Source: Prasinococcaceae sp. CCMP 1430 (lineage: Eukaryota; Prasinodermophyta; Palmophyllophyceae; Prasinococcales; Prasinococcaceae). From it: a stretch of 25,633 nucleotides of DNA. Made by a program: the position numbers and the translations under genes. The stretch spans positions 31,090-56,722 of the forward strand of contig RQSC01000026.1 in NCBI GenBank assembly GCA_013416795.1, in the 5' to 3' direction. Shown here piece after piece: positions 1-8,547 of this stretch. Under the pieces are notes generated by a model, which did no database searches, was not told the origin of the DNA, and saw nothing but the letters and a program-made list of their open reading frames with translations. Within the stretch, counting starts at the first letter, position 1; every line of letters begins with the position of its first letter.

Positions 1-395
1 GTCCTTGCACTTCTCCTTGGAAGAGTTCCACTTGCAGGCGCTCTCCGCATTGCACGTGCTCTTCTTGCTGAAGGTCGAGCAGTCCACTGCCTCCTCCTCC
101 ACTTCGTCCTCCTCCCGGTCCTTGCACTTCTCCTTGGAAGAGTTCCACTTGCAGGCGCTCTCCGCATTGCACGTGCTCTTCTTGCTGAAGGTCGAGCAGT
201 CCACTGCCTCCTCCTCCACTTCGTCGTCCTCCTTGTCCTTGCATGACTTGGAGCTCCACTTGCAGGCGCTCTCCGCATTGCACGTGCTCTTCTTGCTCAG
301 GGTCGAACAGTCTGTCTTGCACGTGGACGTGGAGTCGCTCCATTCGCACGCGCTCTCCGCATTGCACTTCTTTTTCTTGCCAAATGTCCTGCAGA
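1..395 (-). repeat. 117-bp tandem repeat encoding a 39-residue four-cysteine module
   Basis: Bases 1-117 and 118-234 are nearly identical copies. A shorter diverged copy starts at 235, and a more diverged one runs to about 390. In the gene 1 frame each unit reads C-S-T-F-S-K-K-S-T-CNAESACKW, a short variable stretch, C-K-D, then a Glu/Asp-rich spacer. Cysteine spacing is constant across units, so each unit is probably a small disulfide-bonded fold. The array runs off the left edge, so the copy number is unknown and may be collapsed in the assembly. Confidence 0.9.
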
Positions 396-3300
396 GTTCC
401 TCGAGCGATTGTGGCGGCGGGCTCGGCGGTGGGCTCGGCGGCGGGCTCGGCGGCGGGCTCGGCGGCAGGCTCGGCGGCGGGCTCGGCGGCGGGCTCGGCG
501 GCGGGCTCGGCGGTAGCGGTGGGCTAGGCGGTGGACTCGGCGGCGCGCTCGGCGGCGGGCTGGGTGGGGGGCTTGGCGGCGCGCTTGGCGGCGGGCTCGG
601 TGGCATGCTCGGAGGCGGCGGGGGTGGCGGGCTGGGTGGCGGCGGTGGGCTGGGCGCTATGGGCGCGGTAGGATAGTGCTTGAGCTCACGCCGACAGCAG
701 CGGATGCGCGCCACGTTCGACCAGTCGGTCGCGCCAACATTGCTGGGCGCTACGAAAATGCCCGTCATGGTCCACTCAGCGGGGCACACATACACGAGGC
801 TCGATGCCGCAAGGCCAACACCCGATAGGCCGGACTCGGCGACCTCGTGGTCCTCGCACGCGACGTCGACCTTGAGGGTGCTGGCGTTGTACTTGGGAAT
901 TCCGCAGAAGGCGCCTGTAAGACAGGCCAGATGCTCGCTCGCGGGGTCGCACTCGTCCGCCGTGGCAGGGACAAGGGCGCGCAGCGCCTGACCAGGAGGG
1001 CACGTAAACCAACTCGGCTGAAGCGCGTTGATGGCGCCCTTGATATTCCATTCTGCATACGTGATGTCATAGGTGATCGGCGCGGACCTGAGCTCTGTCA
1101 TGTCCTCCAGACCGTCCATCACGTCTTCTCCTTCCGGGATGGTGGCAGTGCAGCACTTGATGGATGCCAGGTCGGAGAAGTCTGCCGAGCGTGCTGTGAA
1201 GCCGCGGATGGCGTCGTTTAGCTCGGGGCAGGAGACGTACTTGTGCATGAATGGCTCGGGGAGGGTGCGATCTTCGCATTCGGTGAAGCTCGTGTCGCAT
1301 CGGATCCCCTCAGGTCCTTCGACGGAGACGGCACAGCAGCGCCACTCCACGATGAGCTCCGAGGCTGTCGATCGCGTCGAGAGCGACGAGATTGCGCTGC
1401 CAGCATCGCAGGTGACCAACGCCTGGGCCATCGACGCGAAAGTTGCACTGGCCTCCTGGCATTCAGGTGCGAAAGCCCAGTTCCAGTCGTCGACGATGTT
1501 CCCCCCACACGATCGCGCGACCGCGCATGCGACGCGAGACGTGAATTCGCCCTCAGCACACTCGGCCGCCGAGCTGACGCTTGTCATCTCAGACTGCAGC
1601 GAGCGCCGTGCGCCCACGGGCGCGCCGGTGACCTCACAGCAGCGGAACTTTTCGATGCAGTACAGGTCGTTGCACGCACTGCGATACAGGCCAGTCATGA
1701 CGGAGTCGCCAGGGCATGTGTGAGTGCCCGCGCTGTCGAAGGCGACGGTGACGTCGTGATCGAAGCACGATGAGGTCGTCACACCCGAGGGTAGACGCCC
1801 GCACTGCAAGCTTTCCACACAGTAGATTTCGTCGCAGTCCCCGCGGTACATGCCCATCAGCACGGTGTCCGCAGGGCAGAGCGCCCAGTTTTCCGAGTCG
1901 AAGAGCGTCGCAATATCCGTCTGCTCAGTCGCGAGCCGAATCGCCTCGCCTCCAGCGGTCAGCGAGCGGCACTGCATGGCCTCGATGTTGTAAAGCCTCC
2001 CCGGGCCGCTCTCGCTGCGTTCCAGACCCGCCAAGGCAGCATTGTCACAAGCACCCCAGCCCGCCTTGTCGAAGGAGAGCGATATATCGAGCCGCTGGGC
2101 GGCCTCCAAGGACGCCGACGCGAGGGCGCCGCCAGAGTCGCCCGAGGCGCCGCCAGTCAGCGCGCCCGAGTCGGCCAGCGAGCCCGCCCACACGCCGGCG
2201 AGGTACTCTCCTCCAAGGCACGAGGAGTCAGTGAAGCCACCTCTGGGGTACTGCGACGCTGGGCTGGCGCACCCGCCGACCTCTGCGTAGCGCGCCTGAG
2301 CCTGCACGTCGGCGCCGCCGGCCCGCACGCCACCGACCTTGACGCAACCGATCATCAACTTGTAGGAGCCGCTCTGCGAGCATGCATCGCTCACACCGAT
2401 GACATGACCCATGACATGTCCCTCCGGACACTCAATGCCCCACGCCTGGCCGTCCCTGATGCACGCCGTGGTGAGCCACTGTGGCGTAGTGAGGTCGTCA
2501 AAGTAGGTGTCAGGCGTGGGCTCGATCGGCAGCGGCTCAACGGGGGGTTCTACCACGTCGCTACGGAGCCCCCCACCGTTGAGAAGGTCCAACGACCAGC
2601 TCTCGCCCCCGTGCTCGCCGTTGCCATCGAGGTACAGCTTCTTGCCTTCCATTTCGGGCGCACTCGCGCAAAAGGAAACCGAAAGGTCGAGCAGTGACTT
2701 CGGACCGATCGTGATGGCGTCCTCGAGGCCCGTCATGATAACGTCGAGTAGCGTCGCACTGTTCTGTGCCATACGCCCCACGGCGCCGGCCAGCGCATCG
2801 GCCGGGTTGCCCAAGGCGCCTATCACGTCGATGCCGAAGGGGCAGACGGGGAAGTGATTTTTCGCGATCCGCGCCAACGGCGACATGAACTCTTTCGCTT
2901 GCTGCAAGTTCTCGTTCGCCTCGAGTTCACCCACGAACTTGGGCTTGGGCGCCTTGTCCAACAACGCCTGCATCTTCTGCTTGACGGTCGCGCCCACTTT
3001 GTCGAGACTGTCTGCAACGACGCCAGACCACTTGATCCCCAGGACAATCGTCGCCTCCAACGAGATGTACGCCCCAGCCCTGATTGTCGTCGTTTCGCCG
3101 CTGTCGTCGCAGCTGCCGATGACGATGGGCTCCTCATACATGTTGCCAGCGGCGGTGGGAAATCCTTTCTGCAGCTCGGTTTGCTTGCCCACCGATACGT
3201 CGGCGCCGATCGCAAACTTGGTGTTCAATGCGAATTGCGGCCCGAGGCACTCTGTGAGAATGCAGATGGCAACGCTGCCGCTGACCTGGATGGCCGCCGA

Positions 3301-6300
3301 GAACTGCGCCGAGACCTGGGCAGAGGGCAGCACGGGGCCCGTGACATGCGCTCGCCCGCCCGTGATCACCCCCGTCAGCAGGTCGAAGTCCATCCAGAGG
3401 CCGTCGAGCGGCACTCGCATGGCAAGTTCGTCGATGTTCAGCTTCACTTGCGCGAGCAGCTCAGTCACGTCGAACGAAAACGCCGCGGCAAAGCCCAGCC
3501 ACGCCAACGGCGGGAACGGGATGTTCCACTGAAGGTGCGCGTTCAGGGGCAGCTGATCGGCCAGATGTGCGAGCAGGTCCCACGTTCGCAAGTAGCTGAC
3601 GCCGCCGCCGAGCAGAGACAGCTGGGGCAGCACCTCCACGCGCGTCTTCAGCTTCGTGACCTTGATTAGATCCATCAAGCCGCCAACGTCGTCCTTCAGC
3701 GAACGATCCATTCGGCGGCGGCGCTCCTGCGGCAGGTGCTCGGCCAGCTCATCATTGGCGAGCGCCCGTAGCGCGTCGGCGACGTCTGGGCGCACGTCGA
3801 GCAGCCCGCGCCCACCGCTGAGAAGCCTGCGGCCTTCGGAGGAGTTCAGGTCACTGAAGTCAAAAGACGCCAGCTTGTCGTAAAGCTTTTGGATGAGTGG
3901 CGCAGATGACAGAAAGTCGCGCATGCTCTCGCGCAGTGCGCTCAGATCAAGCTCGAACTCCTTGAGCTGAAAGCAAATGGGGAGATCGAGCTCGATCGTG
4001 ACGTCGTCGTAATCAAACGCGCGCTCGCTTTTGTCCTCATAAACCTCCTCGCCCTCTTCGTTCTCATAGCTATAGTAGTCATCCGCATCCATCAGCCTGC
4101 GGCGCGCAGCCTCGCTTGCCCACGGAGCGCGCGGCGCCGCGGAGCCGCTCTCGCGCGTCCAGCGCTTCACATACTGGCCGAAGGTGTGGCGCATGGCCGC
4201 CAGGAGCTTGCTCATCTGCGGGTACGTGACGCGGTACTTTGCAGTCACCGCCTCGACAGTTGCCCGCTCCTGGTTGCGACTCCCGACGCGCTTGCCGAGC
4301 GCGCTGCACGTCGCTCCCGTCTGGTTGAAAGGCGCTTTGCGGCCGTTCGGCGCGCAGTCAACATCGCCACCGCCATCGTAGGACAGCGTGCGATGCAGCT
4401 CGCGCGCACCGAACACGCCCACGCGCTTAAAGGGCGCTATGTGTCCGCCTGCCGTGTCCAGGACGGGAAGCGGGATCATTTGGTGGATGCGCGCAGCGAT
4501 CTCGGTGCCGAGCATGCGACGCCCGCGGCCGCCGCTGCAGGGTTCGCCCTCGCGAAGCGTCGCGTTTAGCTCCGCGCCGGCGCTCGCGTTTGCGACCGCG
4601 CCAACGAGGGAGTTGACCCACCCGTGGAGCGTGACGAGCTCGTCATTCACTGCTGCGGTGGGCACGAAGCGGCGATTGTACGCAGCGCATGGCTCTGAGT
4701 GGCCGCCCTCCTCACCCACGGCGTCGCTGTCGACGCAGTCCCACACGACGCGCTGCAGAGGCTTGTGCGCGCCGTGGTTGACGCTATTGAGGTACTTGCC
4801 AGACCAGGTCACCTCGCCGCAACCGGCGAGCTCGTCGCCATTGAAGTAAACGTACTCCGGTGTGAGCGCGCGCACGAGGGCAGCCCAGTCGACGCCCTTG
4901 GCGTACGCCCACGCGGCGGAGACGCACTCTTCGCTGCCGTCGCCGCCGGGGCAGGGTTCGTCAAGAAACGCGCGTGTTGCATACGCAGCCTCGTAGATGG
5001 CGGCTGCCCGCGTGGGACTCGTGCTCCAGCCCCCCACGGAGGCGGCAGCCACGGCCCACTCGAGCGTAGGCGCCAGGTCGTCGGCGAGCAGTGCCCACTC
5101 CGCAACGAACTCGTGCGGCTCGGGCACGAAGTGCGAGAAGCCGCGGTTGATCAATGTGGAGCCTTGCACGTCTCGCACGGACGAGAAATTGCGCGCGAGA
5201 CGCGGGCGGTGGTCGTCGCCGGGCTGCGAGAGCATGCGGCGGCCCAGACCCTGGGCCCCGAGGTCGAACGATATCACGGCGTTGTCTTCGCGGCTGCACT
5301 GAAAGAGGCAGAAGTTGGTGAGCGCGCGCGCGAGGTTTTCCGTGATCTTCGTCCGGATGACTTCAAGTCCGGGCAGCATCTCGTCCAAGATCCAATCCTT
5401 TATCATTTCTTTGATCTCGTCGATCGAGATGCCGAAGATTCCCAGCAGCCCGTCCGCCACGTCCTCAATCTTCTCGACGACGAATTCTACCACATCCCCC
5501 ACGACATTCAGAATCATGTCGCCGGCATTAGCGGCAGCCTGGCACATGTCGTCGAACGTGTCGCTCAGCGGCTGAGTAGCGACGGTAACCACCTTGTCCG
5601 CGACCTTCTTACCCAAGTTTGCGGCCTTCTTAGCAAACAGCAGCTGCCTTTTGGAGCTGCCGCCCAGCGCGTTACCCGAGAAGGCCTGAGGGTCGACTTC
5701 GATCAACTCTTCGATTGAGGCAATGTAAGCGTCGACGTTTGCAACGTCTTCGATCACTATCGTGTCTGTGAACTGCGGCACGGGCGCGCCGCCGGTGCCG
5801 TACACGCCCATCATGACCACGCGGGGCGCGAGCTGCGAGGTGGTGCTAAACGTGACCACCGACGCCCAGTACGTTGCGTTGAGTTCTGGCCTCTCGATGA
5901 CGTCGCGCCTCGTCTGAACCACCTGCAGCTTCATCTCCTCCCCTGTTTCGTCCAGAGTGATGGTGATGTGCTTCAGCTCGGCCAACTGCTCCGTGCCCCA
6001 CGCCGTGATGGTCGCGGCGTTGTAGGATTCTGAGTAGGTCACACTTTCAGTCTCGAGGGTGCCACCGCTCGACGGATCAATCATCAGGTCGACGACGCCG
6101 TCATCGGCGCCACCATCAGCTCCTGCCAGTTCGAGTAGCAGCCGCGACGCGCCTTCGCCGCCCGGCCCTGCCGCGGCGGCGCTCTCGACAGTCGGCGCGC
6201 CAAGGGTGGTGATGTGAGGGTTGCCGACGGCCACGGGGGTGGCACCGTCGAAGCGCGCCGTCACAGCGCCGTCCTCACTGATGTCCACTTCCTTGGTGAG

Positions 6301-7134
6301 CTCGGCAACGGTGAAGGACATCGCGAAGATCATGACCAGGATGATGACAAGCGAAGTCCCAAGGAGCACCGCCAGCATCCGCAGCAGCTTGAACTGTCGT
6401 TGCGCCGTCTCGTAGGCGGCGACCATCGCCACCACCTCCGCGGGCACGATTTCGCCGCTGCCGTCGTGGTCGAGCTGCGCGAACATCTGCTGGGCCTTGG
6501 CGGGCAAGTGCGTCAGGTGTGCGAGCTTCACCACCCCCCCAGCACTGCTGACGCTCCGGGGCAGGTACGAGGCAGGCGCGGGACTGCCGCCGGAAGCGCC
6601 GTCGGCGCCGCTGTCGGCACCAGTGTCGGCGCCGCTGTTGGCGCCGCTGTCGGCGCCCGTGTCGGCGCCGGTGTCGGCGCCGCTGTCGGCGCCCGTGTCG
6701 GCGCCGGTGTCGGCGCCCCTGTCGGCACCAGTGTCGGCGCCGCTGTTGGCACCCGTCTCGTCGCCGCTGTCGGCGCCGGTGTTGGCGCCGCTGTCGGCGC
6801 CGTTTTCGGGTTCTGGATCGTCGACCACGAGCGCAATGTCGCCGGCATTGACATCGTTGCCAGAGCCGCCGGCATCTTCACCGGCGCTTCCCTCGTCTTT
6901 CTCCAGGCGACGCCTCGTGAGCGCGCGCATGAGCCGCCCTGCGCTGCTCACCACAGGACCGACTACAGGGATGCCCACGCGTGGGGAACCCCGGGCGGGC
7001 GTCCCGTTTGCGCTCCCGATGCGTGGAGAGCCCCGTGCGGGCGTCCCGCTGGCGCTGCCCTCGCGGGAACGACCCCGCGCAGGGGTCCCATGGCCGCCGC
7101 CGTCGCCTCCGTCCCCCTCCGCCGCACCCCCCAT
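1..7134 (-). CDS. Giant EF-hand type II membrane protein with Cys-rich modular ectodomain (gene 1; C-terminus cut by window edge)
   Basis: The reverse strand is open without a stop from an in-frame TAG at 7282-7284 to base 1, giving at least 2378 codons from the first ATG (7132-7134; context GCGGCG before ATGG). An internal ATG at 6928-6930 is a weaker alternative. Order of parts: a Gly/Arg/Ser-Pro N-tail with a 14-residue repeat (about 16-54); an acidic GAD(S/T) repeat (about 112-180); an EF-hand loop DHDGSGEIVPAE (222-233, all ligand positions acceptable); and one hydrophobic helix (about 250-274) preceded by basic residues, so N-in/C-out is expected. The ectodomain core is shared with gene 2 (for example WSGKYLNSV and CLGPQF). 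Next come one A-B-C triplet of Cys modules (about 1680-1830), further divergent CC-ending modules, a Ser-Pro hinge (about 2160-2240) and repeated CNAESACKW four-Cys units. RR-x-L dibasic sites recur. No intron is needed. No named family is recognised. It is paralogous to gene 2, with which it is head to head. Confidence 0.85.
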   Translation of the reverse strand, partial: MGGAAEGDGGDGGGHGTPARGRSREGSASGTPARGSPRIGSANGTPARGSPRVGIPVVGPVVSSAGRLMRALTRRRLEKDEGSAGEDAGGSGNDVNAGDIALVVDDPEPENGADSGANTGADSGDETGANSGADTGADRGADTGADTGADSGADTGADTGADSGANSGADTGADSGADGASGGSPAPASYLPRSVSSAGGVVKLAHLTHLPAKAQQMFAQLDHDGSGEIVPAEVVAMVAAYETAQRQFKLLRMLAVLLGTSLVIILVMIFAMSFTVAELTKEVDISEDGAVTARFDGATPVAVGNPHITTLGAPTVESAAAAGPGGEGASRLLLELAGADGGADDGVVDLMIDPSSGGTLETESVTYSESYNAATITAWGTEQLAELKHITITLDETGEEMKLQVVQTRRDVIERPELNATYWASVVTFSTTSQLAPRVVMMGVYGTGGAPVPQFTDTIVIEDVANVDAYIASIEELIEVDPQAFSGNALGGSSKRQLLFAKKAANLGKKVADKVVTVATQPLSDTFDDMCQAAANAGDMILNVVGDVVEFVVEKIEDVADGLLGIFGISIDEIKEMIKDWILDEMLPGLEVIRTKITENLARALTNFCLFQCSREDNAVISFDLGAQGLGRRMLSQPGDDHRPRLARNFSSVRDVQGSTLINRGFSHFVPEPHEFVAEWALLADDLAPTLEWAVAAASVGGWSTSPTRAAAIYEAAYATRAFLDEPCPGGDGSEECVSAAWAYAKGVDWAALVRALTPEYVYFNGDELAGCGEVTWSGKYLNSVNHGAHKPLQRVVWDCVDSDAVGEEGGHSEPCAAYNRRFVPTAAVNDELVTLHGWVNSLVGAVANASAGAELNATLREGEPCSGGRGRRMLGTEIAARIHQMIPLPVLDTAGGHIAPFKRVGVFGARELHRTLSYDGGGDVDCAPNGRKAPFNQTGATCSALGKRVGSRNQERATVEAVTAKYRVTYPQMSKLLAAMRHTFGQYVKRWTRESGSAAPRAPWASEAARRRLMDADDYYSYENEEGEEVYEDKSERAFDYDDVTIELDLPICFQLKEFELDLSALRESMRDFLSSAPLIQKLYDKLASFDFSDLNSSEGRRLLSGGRGLLDVRPDVADALRALANDELAEHLPQERRRRMDRSLKDDVGGLMDLIKVTKLKTRVEVLPQLSLLGGGVSYLRTWDLLAHLADQLPLNAHLQWNIPFPPLAWLGFAAAFSFDVTELLAQVKLNIDELAMRVPLDGLWMDFDLLTGVITGGRAHVTGPVLPSAQVSAQFSAAIQVSGSVAICILTECLGPQFALNTKFAIGADVSVGKQTELQKGFPTAAGNMYEEPIVIGSCDDSGETTTIRAGAYISLEATIVLGIKWSGVVADSLDKVGATVKQKMQALLDKAPKPKFVGELEANENLQQAKEFMSPLARIAKNHFPVCPFGIDVIGALGNPADALAGAVGRMAQNSATLLDVIMTGLEDAITIGPKSLLDLSVSFCASAPEMEGKKLYLDGNGEHGGESWSLDLLNGGGLRSDVVEPPVEPLPIEPTPDTYFDDLTTPQWLTTACIRDGQAWGIECPEGHVMGHVIGVSDACSQSGSYKLMIGCVKVGGVRAGGADVQAQARYAEVGGCASPASQYPRGGFTDSSCLGGEYLAGVWAGSLADSGALTGGASGDSGGALASASLEAAQRLDISLSFDKAGWGACDNAALAGLERSESGPGRLYNIEAMQCRSLTAGGEAIRLATEQTDIATLFDSENWALCPADTVLMGMYRGDCDEIYCVESLQCGRLPSGVTTSSCFDHDVTVAFDSAGTHTCPGDSVMTGLYRSACNDLYCIEKFRCCEVTGAPVGARRSLQSEMTSVSSAAECAEGEFTSRVACAVARSCGGNIVDDWNWAFAPECQEASATFASMAQALVTCDAGSAISSLSTRSTASELIVEWRCCAVSVEGPEGIRCDTSFTECEDRTLPEPFMHKYVSCPELNDAIRGFTARSADFSDLASIKCCTATIPEGEDVMDGLEDMTELRSAPITYDITYAEWNIKGAINALQPSWFTCPPGQALRALVPATADECDPASEHLACLTGAFCGIPKYNASTLKVDVACEDHEVAESGLSGVGLAASSLVYVCPAEWTMTGIFVAPSNVGATDWSNVARIRCCRRELKHYPTAPIAPSPPPPPSPPPPPPPSMPPSPPPSAPPSPPPSPPPSAPPSPPPSPPLPPSPPPSPPPSPPPSLPPSPPPSPPPSPPPSPPPQSLEELCRTFGKKKKCNAESACEWSDSTSTCKTDCSTLSKKSTCNAESACKWSSKSCKDKEDDEVEEEAVDCSTFSKKSTCNAESACKWNSSKEKCKDREEDEVEEEAVDCSTFSKKSTCNAESACKWNSSKEKCKD
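414..650 (-). repeat. Ser-Pro-rich hinge (SPPP repeats) in gene 1
   Basis: About 80 codons of the gene 1 frame are almost entirely SPPP and APPSPPP units built from a 12-bp GC-rich period. Such hydroxyproline-type hinges link globular domains in algal wall and extracellular-matrix glycoproteins. Here it separates the CC-type modules from the C-terminal four-Cys repeats, which supports an extracellular location for this part of the protein. Confidence 0.85.
6595..6803 (-). repeat. 12-bp repeat encoding GAD(S/T) tetrapeptides
   Basis: About 17 tandem GADS, GADT, GANS or GANT tetrapeptides lie in the predicted cytosolic N-tail of gene 1, just before the EF-hand. They form an acidic, probably disordered spacer. 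The corresponding DNA is a degenerate 12-bp microsatellite. Gene 2, if it starts at 8548, lacks this element. Confidence 0.85.
6973..7089 (-). repeat. 42-bp repeat encoding GTPARGSPR-type 14-residue units
   Basis: The first codons of gene 1 contain two full and one partial copy of a 14-residue unit beginning GTPARG and ending GSAS or GSAN. This regular peptide periodicity supports translation from the upstream ATG at 7134 rather than from 6930. The unit is rich in Arg-Gly and Ser-Pro, as in disordered, potentially phosphorylated tails. Confidence 0.7.
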
Positions 7135-7410
7135 CGCCGCTGCGGCGCTCGCGCTCGCGCCCGCGCGCGCGTCTTGGGGTCGGGACCCTGCTTGCCGCCC
7201 TCCTGCAGCAGGCCCATGACCATCTCCCCCCCAAGTCCCCCCACCACCACCACCTGCGCGTTCGCGCGTCCTCGCCCCCGACTAAATATCGTTCATCCGA
7301 CCCAACTACCGTTACCATCGCGCGCCGCAGGACCCTGCCACCCGCGGCCGCTGCCGCGGGCCCGCCCGGCCCGGCCGGATGAGCGGCGCGCCCAAGCTCG
7401 CGGCGCAACC

Positions 7411-7504
7411 TGGCCAGCCAGCCCAACCATGATGATGTCGCCAGCCAGCCAGCCATCCAGCCAGCCGGCCACCTAGCTAGCTAGCGCCCACCCACCCACC
7501 CACC
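7411..7504. repeat. Compound tetranucleotide microsatellite (CCAG)n-(CTAG)n-(CCCA)n
   Basis: The sequence runs through CCAG/CAGC units (7441-7468, with a shorter piece at 7411-7422), then three CTAG units (7473-7485), then (CCCA) units (7487-7504). It lies in the divergent region between the two giant genes and is a likely site of length polymorphism. Confidence 0.85.
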
Positions 7505-8015
7505 CGCCGGCCGGAAGGGCGTGGCTACGCGCCTTGCTTGGTCGTCTGTGTTGGTTGGGATGGGCGCCGGCCAGCGGGTGCGCGCGTGTGCCGAGCGCAT
7601 GCGCCTGTGTCCTGCCTGTAGTCTACGCGGCCGGTATCGATGCCCGACCGAACGGCAAGCAGCGCGCGCGCGTGCTCGCGGCCTCGGTCGGTCGGCCGCG
7701 GCTCCAAGAGAGCACGCGTGCGGATCTTTTCCCCCCGGCGCGCCGGCGCGGCGCGGCGACACGTCGCCGCCCGGCCGCGTGTGCTCATCTCGCTCACGCC
7801 CGCCGCGCGGCCACGCGCGCGCGTCGTCGGCCGGGGGGGGTAGTTATCCATCCCCCGCGGCGGCGCGCGCGCGCGCTCGGGGAACGCCCCACATCAAAAC
7901 GCATTGAATTTCCCCCGCGCCCAACGCCCTGGGCGGTTTCGGTTGCCGTTACGGCCCCGGCGGAGGCGCGCGAAAAAAAAACACAGGTCAAAAGCAACGT
8001 CACGTCTGCAATGGC

Positions 8016-8035
8016 AAAAAATCTTTTTAAAAAAA
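8016..8035. promoter_or_regulatory. A/T tract in the divergent promoter region
   Basis: AAAAAATCTTTTTAAAAAAA stands out sharply in a background of roughly 75% GC, with a nine-A run 35 bp upstream (7973-7981). Such poly(dA:dT) tracts commonly exclude nucleosomes at promoters. A TATA-like role for gene 2 is possible, but the tract is about 510 bp from the preferred ATG, so it would imply a long leader or an upstream start. Confidence 0.35.
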
Positions 8036-8547
8036 TCGGCAGAGCGGAGAGCCATCGGCCAGAGAGATCAGACAGCAGCCAGGCAGGCGAGCCCGACCGA
8101 CGGACGGTGGCGACGGGGCGAGCGGGTGCTGCCTCTGCCTGCAGTGCATGCATGCCCGCCTGCCTGCCCGCCTGCCCGTGGGAGCCAACCGAGGGGGGGA
8201 AACGCGAGGTCCGCGCGTCGGCCGGGGCGTTCCCCCGCGCGGCCGGCGGAGTTGCGCTGGGTTTTGCCCCCGAGGCGCGGCGGCGGCGCGCGCGCCGCCG
8301 GCCGGGGGGCGCGCATGGCCAAACCGGTGCGGTGGGGGCGAGAGCCAGGGTGGGTGGGTTGAGTTGGGGGGGAGGTGGCAGGGGGTTGCCACACGCCGCT
8401 GCGGGGCGGCGCGGTGGCGACGCGGCGGTGGCCGCGGTCGCAGCCCCACCGCCCCCGCGCCCCCTTTTCTTGGCCTATCCTCCCCCCCAACCACCACACC
8501 CCAACACAAGCACACGGGTGGCAGGTGGCGCCGTTCGTCGGCGCGGC

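Larger units (their letters stand above)
7135..8547. promoter_or_regulatory. Divergent intergenic region between genes 1 and 2
   Basis: This 1.4 kb separates the two head-to-head paralogous starts, so it should hold both promoters. It is very GC-rich and made of short-period low-complexity DNA: compound tetranucleotide repeats at 7411-7504, CTGC/CCTG-type repeats around 8140-8180 and long purine or pyrimidine runs. A/T tracts interrupt it at 7973-7981 and 8016-8035, and ACTAAATATC lies at 7281-7290 on the gene 1 side. No conserved protein is visible. The gene 2 frame is open through most of it, which is expected by composition. An in-frame ATG at 8011 could extend gene 2 by 179 residues. Confidence 0.6.

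Noticed and set aside
2854-5718. Plus-strand open frames of 271 and 339 codons opposite gene 1
   Set aside because: The minus strand is continuously open here with EF-hand/TM/Cys-module logic shared with gene 2. The plus-strand products look random and His/Arg-rich.
6214-7476. Plus-strand 420-codon frame with GAAVGA repeats
   Set aside because: The repeat is the complement of the GAD(S/T) array of gene 1. The rest is Arg/Pro-rich low-complexity sequence in the promoter region.
7441-7504. CRISPR-like or transposon-terminal repeats in the divergent region
   Set aside because: The units are plain tetranucleotide microsatellites without spacers, inverted ends or target-site duplications.
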